From an uncultured Parvularculaceae bacterium (GTDB lineage: Bacteria > Pseudomonadota > Alphaproteobacteria > Caulobacterales > Parvularculaceae), in assembly GCA_947259375.1 (NCBI GenBank), contig CAMYLZ010000025.1, forward strand, positions 1-64,000: DNA of 64,000 nucleotides, written 5' to 3'. Below the pieces are notes generated by a model. It was given only the letters and a program-made list of their open reading frames with translations. It did not search any database and was not told where the DNA came from. Below, piece by piece: positions 39,398 through 48,014 of the stretch (positions are counted from its first letter, which is position 1; the number at the start of each line of letters is the position of its first letter). The position numbers and the translations under genes were made by a program.

Positions 39398-40144
39398 GTG
39401 TGGAGCCGGTTTTCCAATCCAGCGAAATTTGAAGGCCTGGCGCGGGTTGCGGCGCCGGTTGCGATGGGGGTCTTCGCAGTCTGCGCCGCTTATGGTCTGG
39501 TTGCGGGTTTGTTTTTCGCGCCAGCCGAGCAATATCAGGGCGAGTCGGCGCGGATCATGTATGTGCATGTGCCTGCGGCATGGATGGCTATGGCCGCATA
39601 TTCTTTCATTGCACTGATGAGCCTCGTCGCCTTTGTTTGGAGGCACAGCCTCGCCGATATGGCGGCGCGGTCCGCCGCGACGCCGGGTGCGGTGTTTACA
39701 GCGCTTGCGCTATTCACCGGTGCGGTGTGGGGCAAGCCTACCTGGGGTGCATTCTGGGTTTGGGACGCGCGGCTGACCTCGATGTTGCTCCTGCTGTTTG
39801 TCTATTTCGGATATATGGCGGTGTGGCAGGCCGTGCCGGAGCAGGCGCGGGCGGCGCGATTTGCACGCATTCTCGCGCTTGTCGGATTCATCAATATTCC
39901 GATAATCAAGTTCTCTGTTGAATGGTGGAACTCGCTGCACCAGCCGGCGAGTATCATTCGCGCGGACGGGCCGACCATTGATCCAAGCATGTTGTGGCCC
40001 TTGCTTGCGATGATCACCGCCTATACGGCGCTGTTTACCTGGCTCGTCTTTCTCGGCATGCGCGCCGACCTTGCCCGGCAGCGGGCGGAAAAGCGCGTTG
40101 CACGCAAGGCGAGCCGTCCGGTCGCCGCCGTAACGCAAGCATAG
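39398..40144 (+). CDS. ccmC: Heme exporter protein CcmC
   Basis: RIMYVHVPAAWMAM, WGKPTWGAFWVWDARLTSMLLLLFVYFGY, VEWWNSLHQPAS tryptophan-rich heme-handling motif. Confidence 0.96.
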   Translation: MWSRFSNPAKFEGLARVAAPVAMGVFAVCAAYGLVAGLFFAPAEQYQGESARIMYVHVPAAWMAMAAYSFIALMSLVAFVWRHSLADMAARSAATPGAVFTALALFTGAVWGKPTWGAFWVWDARLTSMLLLLFVYFGYMAVWQAVPEQARAARFARILALVGFINIPIIKFSVEWWNSLHQPASIIRADGPTIDPSMLWPLLAMITAYTALFTWLVFLGMRADLARQRAEKRVARKASRPVAAVTQA

Positions 40145-40154
40145 GAGCGCATAA

Positions 40155-40298
40155 ATGGATTTTGGTTCCCACACGCCCTATATCGTTGTTGCTTATGGCG
40201 CATCGATTGTTGCGCTGGCCGGCCTGATTGCAATGCGGCTGCGCCGTTTCAAAGCGGCGCAGCGCGGTGAAAGCGAGAATCGAGAGGCCGGGGACTAG
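40155..40298 (+). CDS. ccmD: Heme exporter protein CcmD (47 aa, missed by the ORF track length cutoff)
   Basis: Translated by eye: MDFGSHTPYIVVAYGASIVALAGLIAMRLRRFKAAQRGESENREAGD*; located directly after ccmC. Confidence 0.9.
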   Translation: MDFGSHTPYIVVAYGASIVALAGLIAMRLRRFKAAQRGESENREAGD

Positions 40299-41143
40299 CC
40301 CGCGGCCTTTTTCGCTTCGGCAATCTTTTGGCGCAGCACATCCGGCTGATAGCCGCTGACGATTTCGATAAACTGGCCATCTACGGATGCGACGATAAAC
40401 GCGGGCGTATAATCGACGCCAAGCGCGCCGGCGAGCGCGTGATTATTCGCAACCATCTCTTCAAGGCGATCATTTTCGATCGCCGCTTCCATTTTTGCAA
40501 CATCAAGGCCCTGCTTGCGGGCGATTTGCTGCACACGTTCTTTGGTAAGAACGCCGGATGCGCCAAGCATGGCGAAATGAAAGTCGAGGAATTTGCCCTG
40601 ATCGCGCGCCGCCAGCGACATTTCCGCCGCGTAGCCGGATTCTTTACGCAGGATAGGCAGTTCGCGAAACACAACTTTCACGTCCTTATCCGAAGCGGTT
40701 ATATTTTTGACGAGACCGGAGGCGCGCTTGCAGTACCCGCAGTGATAATCATAAAGCTCGATGACCGCGACTTTTGCGTTTGCCGGATCCTTGCCGGCGA
40801 TAAAGCTGGTTTGCGGGTCGAGAAGATACTGGATGTTTTCTGCAGCGCTAATGCGAGCGCGCTCTTCGCTGGCGAGGCGCTGGCGTTCGCTATAGCGATT
40901 AACGGCTTCGATAATCACTTCGGGGTTGTCGAGCAGGTAAGCGCGCACGACCTCGCGGATTTCGTCTTCTTCCATTTTCGAGAACGACGTAGCCAGCCGT
41001 TCCGATTCGCTAGGCGCATGAGAAGCAGTCTCGCCTTGTTCCGGCGCGCGGCTTTGCTGCGCTGATGAAAAGCCGACGGCCACGGCTCCAAGAACGAATG
41101 CGCCCGCGAGCGCCGCGCCTATGGCGAGTTTTGCGTTTAACAT
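40295..41143 (-). CDS. DsbA family periplasmic thiol:disulfide oxidoreductase
   Basis: VAVIELYDYHCGYCKRASGLVKNI (CGYC active site), cis-Pro region YTPAFIVASVDGQFIEIVSGYQP; N-terminal hydrophobic segment. Confidence 0.92.
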   Translation of the reverse strand: MLNAKLAIGAALAGAFVLGAVAVGFSSAQQSRAPEQGETASHAPSESERLATSFSKMEEDEIREVVRAYLLDNPEVIIEAVNRYSERQRLASEERARISAAENIQYLLDPQTSFIAGKDPANAKVAVIELYDYHCGYCKRASGLVKNITASDKDVKVVFRELPILRKESGYAAEMSLAARDQGKFLDFHFAMLGASGVLTKERVQQIARKQGLDVAKMEAAIENDRLEEMVANNHALAGALGVDYTPAFIVASVDGQFIEIVSGYQPDVLRQKIAEAKKAAG

Positions 41144-41207
41144 CTTATACCTCTTACCTGTGTTCACGCCTTTTTCGCGGGCGCGGCATCCTTTTGTCGA
41201 TTTAGTG

Positions 41208-42692
41208 TCAGCGCGTTCCGCCGTCGATGACGATCACGGGATCGGGAACATCCGGCGTGGCGTCTTTCTCAGCTTCAGGCTGCGGGGGCAGGGGCTGCGG
41301 TTGGCTTTCCTCGACGCCCTGGGGCAGCGATGCTTCCGCGCCTTCGGGCTGGGTTGCGAGGATAATGTCCGCAGCTTGGCGCCATTCCGGCGAGCCGCGA
41401 TTGAGCCCCGGCATGGCGCGGCGCGCAAAATGATTGGCGTCTGGTTTGGCGCCGGCCTGATAACGCGATTCCGCCGTGGCAAGATTGGCGAGCGGCTCAT
41501 TGCCTTGCGCGCCGTAAACCCGCGCCAGTTCGAACCAGGCGAAACTGTTGTCGCGCTCGAGAATGGTGGCGCGCTTCAACTCTTTTTCCGCTTCCTTTAG
41601 CTGCTCGGGCCCGCCCGCCGACAGCAATGCGCGGCCGAGATTAATTCTGAAAAGCGCGTTGTCAGGGATCAGCGCAATGGAATTGCGGTGCGGTTCGACT
41701 GCTTCCGCCGCGCGCCCATATTCAAAAAGTATCTGGCCTTCAAGTTCGTGATAATAGGGGTTTTCCGGATGCGCATCCGTCAGTATGCGAACCGCTTTAA
41801 GCGCGTTGTCAATGTCCGAATAGCGGTAATAAGCTACCGAGCGTGCATAATGGGCCGGCTCCGATTGGTCCGATAACGGAAACTCGCGCAAGGTGCGGTT
41901 CGGGTCGTGAAGAAAGCCTTTGATCTTCGCCTGGATCAGCCGCAGGCGATGAATTTCTTCAGGCGAATCCCCTTTTTCAAAATATGGAGATGCTTCAGCG
42001 CGGGTCTGCAGCGCCGAAAGGCGCGCATTCGCGAGCGGATGGGTTTGCAGATAGGGGTTAACGCGCCGGCCGGTGATGATCTGCGAGTTGCGGACACGGC
42101 TCCAGATTTCAAGCGCGCCCTTGCTGGAATGGCCGACATTGTCAAGAAAGGTGATGGAGAGCTGGTCGGCAGTCGATTCCTGGCTGCGGCTGTATTTCAA
42201 AAAGTTCGCCGTGCCGACGGTCTGGCCGAGGCCGAGCAGGCCAATGCCGGCGTCGGGCGCGCCAGCGGCGATCGCACCAGCGGCAAGCAACAGGCCGAGA
42301 AGCATCGGCGCGCTGGCGGCGGCGGCGGCATCTTGCGCGCGCACTGAATGGCGTGCTTTGAGGTGTCCGACTTCGTGGGCGAGAACCGCCTCGATTTCAT
42401 TCGGGGTTTCGGCGAAATTGATCAGGCCCGTATTGACCCCGATATAACGCCCGCCGGCGAAGGCGTTGAACGAAGCATCATTGACAATCAGGATTTCGAT
42501 GGAGCTCGGCGGGATATCCGCCACTTCGAGGATTGGGTGCGTGTAGTCTTCGAGAAACTGTTCGATTTCCGCATCGCGCAACAGCGAGATCCCTTGCGCA
42601 TTCGCCGCCGGCGCAGCCAAGGCGGCAAGCGCCGCTGCGGCGCCCGCGAAGGCCCTGCATACTGGATTTCGTCGAATGCCCGGTAACGCCAT
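41208..42692 (-). CDS. M48 family metalloprotease with C-terminal TPR-like region (BepA-like)
   Basis: IEAVLAHEVGHLKARHSVR (HExxH), signal peptide AAPAANAQG, helical repeats at the C-terminus. Confidence 0.92.
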   Translation of the reverse strand: MALPGIRRNPVCRAFAGAAAALAALAAPAANAQGISLLRDAEIEQFLEDYTHPILEVADIPPSSIEILIVNDASFNAFAGGRYIGVNTGLINFAETPNEIEAVLAHEVGHLKARHSVRAQDAAAAASAPMLLGLLLAAGAIAAGAPDAGIGLLGLGQTVGTANFLKYSRSQESTADQLSITFLDNVGHSSKGALEIWSRVRNSQIITGRRVNPYLQTHPLANARLSALQTRAEASPYFEKGDSPEEIHRLRLIQAKIKGFLHDPNRTLREFPLSDQSEPAHYARSVAYYRYSDIDNALKAVRILTDAHPENPYYHELEGQILFEYGRAAEAVEPHRNSIALIPDNALFRINLGRALLSAGGPEQLKEAEKELKRATILERDNSFAWFELARVYGAQGNEPLANLATAESRYQAGAKPDANHFARRAMPGLNRGSPEWRQAADIILATQPEGAEASLPQGVEESQPQPLPPQPEAEKDATPDVPDPVIVIDGGTR

Positions 42693-42820
42693 CTTCGCTT
42701 CCTCACCCATATCGGCAATTTAGGCAGGCTTTGCGCCGATTTCGAGGCGCCTGCCGGGCGGCGCCGCAATTGTGAGCCGCACCGCCCTTTTAAACGCCGC
42801 ATGAGGCGGGAAACCGTCGC

Positions 42821-45814
42821 TCAGGCGCCCCGGTTCCACCAACCGCGCTTTTTCGGCTTCGGTTTCGCTGGCGGCGCGAGCTCTGATTCAGCTTCCTCCG
42901 TCTCGCCCGTCACGGCTTCCGGATCGCTTGCCGCAGGCTGTTCCGTCGTTTTTTGTTCACCATGGCTTGCGCCATTGGCTTTGGTCGCAGGAGCGGGTTC
43001 GGGCGACATTTGCTCTGCGTCCTCCGCATCGGCCCGATTCTCACCTTGGCTTTCCTGCCCGGCGGCTTGCGGCTCTTCTGCGATCATGTCGCCAGAAGCC
43101 GGCGTCTCGCTGGCGGGTTGTTCGCCGTCAGCAATCTGCGCGCTATCATGCTGCTCATTCGGCGCGCCTTCGCTGACCTCGGCTTGTTCGCCGCGACCGC
43201 GCCGGTTGCGCCGACCGCCGCGGCGACCGCGCCGGCGGCGCTTGCGCGCGCCATCTTCATCGCTATCGCCGTCGCGGGAGCTATCGCTAGCCTGTTTTTC
43301 ATTCGCTTCGACGGCGCCTTCGTCGGCGTCGTCTTCGCTGTCGCTCGTCTCTTCGGCGCGGGCGTCGCGCGACGAGGCGTCTTTGCGCCGGCGGCGGCGG
43401 CGGCGTTTTTTGCGTTCGCCTGTTTGTTCGCCCTGATCGTCAGCGTCGTTATCGTCGGCGGCTTCGGCCGGATCTTCCACTTCGACAAACTCGGTCTGGT
43501 CGGCCTGGATAACCGTCGCCGTCGAAACCCGTTCACGCGGCACGCCGCTTTTTTCCAGTGAGAAATCATCACCGGCTTTTTCGCGGTCGGGAACGATCTC
43601 GACCGAAACGCCTTGTTCGTCCTCAATCCGCTTTAGCCAGTCGCGATGCTGATTAAGGATATAGACGGCGACATCAATCGATGTGTGCACCGTAAGAATG
43701 CCGGCCTTGCCCGCGACCGCTTCGCCTTCGATGGCGCGCAGAATGCGCAAGGCGGCCATTTCCGCGGAGCGGATGACGCCCGCGCCCGTGCAGGTCGGGC
43801 AAGCTTGCGTCGTGCCGTCGACAATGCCAGAGCGGCGTCGTTGGCGCGACATTTCCAACAGGCCGAAATTCGAAATCCGGCCCAGTTGAATGCGCGCGCG
43901 ATCATGCTTGATCGCGTCCTTCAGCGCCTTTTCAACCTTGCGGTTGTTTTTCGGCTCTTCCATATCGATGAAATCGAGCACGATGAGGCCGGCAAGGTCT
44001 CGCAGTCGGAACTGGCGCGCAGCCTCGTAAGCTGCTTCGATATTTGTTTTGAGCGCTGTTTGTTCGATATTGCGCTCACGCGTGGCGCGGCCGGAGTTCA
44101 CGTCGATCGCGACGAGCGCTTCGGTCTGGTGAATGACGATATAGCCGCCGGATTTCAGCCGCACCGTCGGCTGATACATGCCGTCGAGCTGGGTCTCGAC
44201 GCCGTTTTTCAAGAAAATCGGCGCACGTTCCTTATAAGGCTGAACATGCTTGGCGTGGCTTGGCATCAGCATTTTCATGAAGTCTTTCGCTTCACGATAG
44301 CCGGCCTCGCCCTCGACTAGGACTTCGGAAATATCCTTGTCATACAGGTCGCGAATGGCGCGCTTGATGAGGCTTGCTTCCTCATAGATGAGGCAGGGCG
44401 CGATGGATTTTAATGTCAGTGTCCGGATGTTCTCCCACAGGCGTAGAAGATAGTCGTAGTCGCGCTTGATTTCCGTCTTGGTGCGCTTGGCGCCGGCGGT
44501 GCGGATAATCAGCCCCATGCCTTGCGGCACGTCGAGACTGTCGACGACGCGGCGCAGGCGCCGGCGGTCGGTCGAGTGGGGGATCTTGCGAGAGATGCCG
44601 CCGCCGCGTGCGGTATTCGGCATCAAGACGCAATAGCGCCCGGCGAGAGACATGTAAGTGGTCAGCGCCGCGCCCTTATTGCCGCGCTCTTCCTTGACGA
44701 CCTGGATCAGCAGGATTTGCCGGCGCTTGATGACTTCCTGGATCTTGTAATTGCGCAAGAGCTGCGAGCGTTTGCGCTTGGCTTCCTTATAGCGTTCGAA
44801 CAATTCTTGGCGCCGGGCGGCGGGGGACTTCCCGCGCTTTTCATTGTCGGACTTATCGCCCGCATCGTCGGCAGATTCTTCAACGCTTTCTTCGTCATCG
44901 TCGCCTTTTGCGCGAGATTCCGGTTCTTCGCTGCCTGCTTGATCGGCCTGCGCCGATTCGTCGAGGTCTTTGGTCTCGCTGGCGGCATGTATCGCTGCGG
45001 CTTGCGCGGGGCCCTGGTCTTCCTGCTCATCACCGTCGGCGACGCCGGTTTCAGCCGGGTCGTCGGCACCGTCAGCGTCGGATTTTATCGGGGCGTCTTT
45101 CGGTTTTTCTTCGCGCCTGGCTTTGATCGCCGGCGCGTCTTCGACATCGCCGTCGTCTTCGCCGTCTTCTTCCTCTTCTTCTTCTTCTTCAGACGACATT
45201 TCGGCGATCTCGTCAGTCGGATCGTCGTCACCAGCGCGATTGCTGTTGTCGCTCTCGTCACTGGCCTCGTCTTCGCTGGCGTCTTCTTCGGCGGCTTCAA
45301 CGGCTTTGGCGGCGCGCCGGCGGCGCTTGCGCCGGGGTTTTACTTCCCGCTGATCGCTTTCATCCTCTTCGGCGTCACCCTCGTCCCCGTCAAAGCGGGC
45401 CCGCTTGGCGTCGCGAACCTCATCATCGCCATCGTCGTCCGGCCCATCATCATGGTCATCATGGTGATGATCGTCCTCATCCTCGTCGCCGCGTTGCGAA
45501 AGTTCGAGTTCGGCAGCCAGTTCGGCGACTTCCGCTTCAGCCGCCTGCAAAGCTTGCCGGTCGGAAACCGGGATCTGGTAATAATCAGGGTGGATCTCGC
45601 TGAAGGCGAGGAAACCGTGGCGATTGCCGCCATATTCAACGAAAGCGGCCTGCAGGGACGGTTCGACACGGGTTACCCGCGCCAGGTAAATATTGCCTCT
45701 AAGCGGCTTTCGGGCCGCGGATTCGAAGTCGAAATCCTCGACTTTCCCATTGTCCAGCAGCGCGACGCGGACCTCTTCCGGGTGGGCCGCGTCGATCAGC
45801 ATCTTCTTTGTCAT
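42821..45814 (-). CDS. rne: Ribonuclease E with large acidic insertion in the S1 domain
   Basis: MTKKMLIDAAHPEEVRVALLDNGKVEDFDFE, AFVEYGGNRHGFLAFSEIHPDYYQIP, VDVNSGRATRERNIEQTALKTN, CPTCTGAGVIRS. Confidence 0.96.
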   Translation of the reverse strand: MTKKMLIDAAHPEEVRVALLDNGKVEDFDFESAARKPLRGNIYLARVTRVEPSLQAAFVEYGGNRHGFLAFSEIHPDYYQIPVSDRQALQAAEAEVAELAAELELSQRGDEDEDDHHHDDHDDGPDDDGDDEVRDAKRARFDGDEGDAEEDESDQREVKPRRKRRRRAAKAVEAAEEDASEDEASDESDNSNRAGDDDPTDEIAEMSSEEEEEEEEDGEDDGDVEDAPAIKARREEKPKDAPIKSDADGADDPAETGVADGDEQEDQGPAQAAAIHAASETKDLDESAQADQAGSEEPESRAKGDDDEESVEESADDAGDKSDNEKRGKSPAARRQELFERYKEAKRKRSQLLRNYKIQEVIKRRQILLIQVVKEERGNKGAALTTYMSLAGRYCVLMPNTARGGGISRKIPHSTDRRRLRRVVDSLDVPQGMGLIIRTAGAKRTKTEIKRDYDYLLRLWENIRTLTLKSIAPCLIYEEASLIKRAIRDLYDKDISEVLVEGEAGYREAKDFMKMLMPSHAKHVQPYKERAPIFLKNGVETQLDGMYQPTVRLKSGGYIVIHQTEALVAIDVNSGRATRERNIEQTALKTNIEAAYEAARQFRLRDLAGLIVLDFIDMEEPKNNRKVEKALKDAIKHDRARIQLGRISNFGLLEMSRQRRRSGIVDGTTQACPTCTGAGVIRSAEMAALRILRAIEGEAVAGKAGILTVHTSIDVAVYILNQHRDWLKRIEDEQGVSVEIVPDREKAGDDFSLEKSGVPRERVSTATVIQADQTEFVEVEDPAEAADDNDADDQGEQTGERKKRRRRRRRKDASSRDARAEETSDSEDDADEGAVEANEKQASDSSRDGDSDEDGARKRRRRGRRGGRRNRRGRGEQAEVSEGAPNEQHDSAQIADGEQPASETPASGDMIAEEPQAAGQESQGENRADAEDAEQMSPEPAPATKANGASHGEQKTTEQPAASDPEAVTGETEEAESELAPPAKPKPKKRGWWNRGA

Positions 45815-46423
45815 TTTGATAGGCTCCGCAATGCGGGGAATGACCCGGCGCATTGACTAAGTTGGTTCGCTGGAGCGCGGACGCACGCTCACAGCCGCGC
45901 GCCGTTTCGGCGACATCGGTTGGCGTAAAGGCGACCTGTCTCATCAGCGAAAGCTCATTTCCATGCAGGTTCGCGCCTGTCAGCGCGGTCTGCGGTTCAT
46001 TTTTTCCAGCGCGTCCAGCGCCTTTTTGCATTCCGGCGCATCCAGCGCCGCTCGTATTGCTCCTCGCGCGTCCGCCCAAAGGGCCGGTTCCGCGGGCCGG
46101 CGTCAGGAGCTGCCGGCGGTTAAGTTTCTGAAAAAGCGCTATTTCTCACGCTTTCTCGGAAAAATTCCATATGACCTGCCGAGGCAACCTCCAGTAGAAT
46201 CTCCCCTATCGTCTCTCGTAAGGCCTCTTTGCCATGTGGCGGATAGGCAACCCATGCGCAAGTCTTTTCTGAACATGCATGAGCCCGGGGAAAAAGAAAA
46301 CCCGTCAACCCTATCGACTCAGTGTTCCATGGAAAAGTCGACGAATGATTAAGATGGCGTTAACGCTAGTTTATTCAAATTGTGGTTCCTAGATAAACGC
46401 GAACTCACGGGAAAATAGCGCAT

Positions 46424-47821
46424 TTGGGCTTAGTGTGCCCGCCGATGGCGGAGGCTGATCGTCTGACTGGCGTATGGATGGGCAAAATGGCCGAGTTTTG
46501 TAGTTTGTTTCAACGAATTGGCGCGCGCGCGGTGCGGGCAGGGCTCGTTGTCCTGACGGCCGCCGCCAGCCTTTTGGGCGTAGCGCATGCGGCGCCGGAG
46601 CTGATTGGCGTGCGGTTCGGGCCGTCGGCGGAGGCAACGCGCATCGTTTTCGATCTCGCCGGCGGGCCGGAATATTCGGTTTCGGGCGATGATGACGGCG
46701 TGGGGCGGCTCTATGTGGAATTCGCTGCCCTCGAGCTTGAAAACGCCGATAAGGCCTTCCGGGCGGGGCAGGGGCATATCGCGCGCTATGGTTTTTCTGA
46801 ACGGCGCGGGTCCGTGCAGGCGGTGTTCGAATTTGGAAAAACAGCGAGAATCAAAGAGGTCTTCCTGCTGGAGCCGAGTGCTGGCGTCGCCAAGCACCGG
46901 CTGGTGGTGGACCTCGTTACCGCCGACAAGGAAGCATTTCTCGCCAGCCTGCCGGAGCGTTATGGGGACCTGACGCAAGTGATCGAGCAGGCGACGGCAC
47001 AGACTGATGCGCCGCTCGTGGTCTCGGCGGCGCCGCAAGCGGCGCTGCCGCCGACGCCGACCCGCAAGGAAGGGGCCGGCCCGGAAATCACCCCGGCGCC
47101 AGTCGAGACGCTGACCGTCGTGATCGATCCCGGCCATGGCGGCCGTGATCCGGGCGCGACCGGCCAGGACGGAACCCTCGAAAAAGTCGTCAATATGGCG
47201 GCGGCGACGGAACTGGCGAAGATCCTTGAAAAGCGCGGGCGTTATGATGTCGTTCTCACCCGCGATGGCGATGAAACCATCCGTCCCGACGAACGCGAAG
47301 CGCTGGCGCGAGAGGCGGGCGGCAAGAAGCTTTTCATCTCGTTGCATGCCGACGCAATTGATAAGCATGCGGTGCGCGGCGCTTCCGTCTATACGCTTTC
47401 CGACAAGGGGAGCGTGCGCTCGGCTCAGATTGCCAAATCACAGGGCGGCTATCATGTCTATGATATCGCCCTGAATGATTATGACAGTGTTGTCGGCGAT
47501 ATTCTATTCGACAAGGCGCAGGATACGACGCTGACCAATTCGTCAAAATTCGCCGCAAAGCTGATCGAGAATCTGACGGGCGTGACGCCGCTGCTTAACC
47601 GGTCGCATCGCAAAGGAAATTTGCGCGTTCTGCTCGCGGCGGACGTACCGGCCGTGCTGCTTGAAATGGCGTTTATTTCGAACGCGAAGGATGAGGTGAA
47701 TCTCAATTCAGCCGTCTGGCGGCGACGCACCATGACGGCGGTTGCCGACGCCATTGACGCCTATTTCGACGAACAGCAATTGCAACGCCATGCCGATGCG
47801 CGCGCCGGGGCGGCCCAATAG
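46424..47821 (+). CDS. amiC: N-acetylmuramoyl-L-alanine amidase with AMIN domain (start could be 46445)
   Basis: AMIN-like RFGPSAEATRIVFDLAGG; VIDPGHGGRDPGATG, LFISLHADA, LEMAFISNAKDE. Confidence 0.92.
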   Translation: MGLVCPPMAEADRLTGVWMGKMAEFCSLFQRIGARAVRAGLVVLTAAASLLGVAHAAPELIGVRFGPSAEATRIVFDLAGGPEYSVSGDDDGVGRLYVEFAALELENADKAFRAGQGHIARYGFSERRGSVQAVFEFGKTARIKEVFLLEPSAGVAKHRLVVDLVTADKEAFLASLPERYGDLTQVIEQATAQTDAPLVVSAAPQAALPPTPTRKEGAGPEITPAPVETLTVVIDPGHGGRDPGATGQDGTLEKVVNMAAATELAKILEKRGRYDVVLTRDGDETIRPDEREALAREAGGKKLFISLHADAIDKHAVRGASVYTLSDKGSVRSAQIAKSQGGYHVYDIALNDYDSVVGDILFDKAQDTTLTNSSKFAAKLIENLTGVTPLLNRSHRKGNLRVLLAADVPAVLLEMAFISNAKDEVNLNSAVWRRRTMTAVADAIDAYFDEQQLQRHADARAGAAQ

Positions 47822-48014
47822 CAGCGGGCTTAGAGGCGACTTGTGGTTTGCGCCTCGATATCGGCCAATTTATGCGCTAGTAGTTGTGGCGAGTTTCTTT
47901 CAGGACGCCGGTTAACGCGGCGACAAGGGGCCTGAACAGATAATGGGGTGGCGGCATATTTGGGTCGCCTTGGGGTAAACGGGCTGTGAGCAAAGACTGT
48001 TAGCGTAAATTGCA

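Noticed and set aside
44522-45856. 444-aa plus-strand ORF antisense to rne
   Set aside because: Created by the skewed acidic codon usage of rne on the other strand. The product is an implausible V/F/R-rich protein with no domain, while the minus frame is clearly RNase E.
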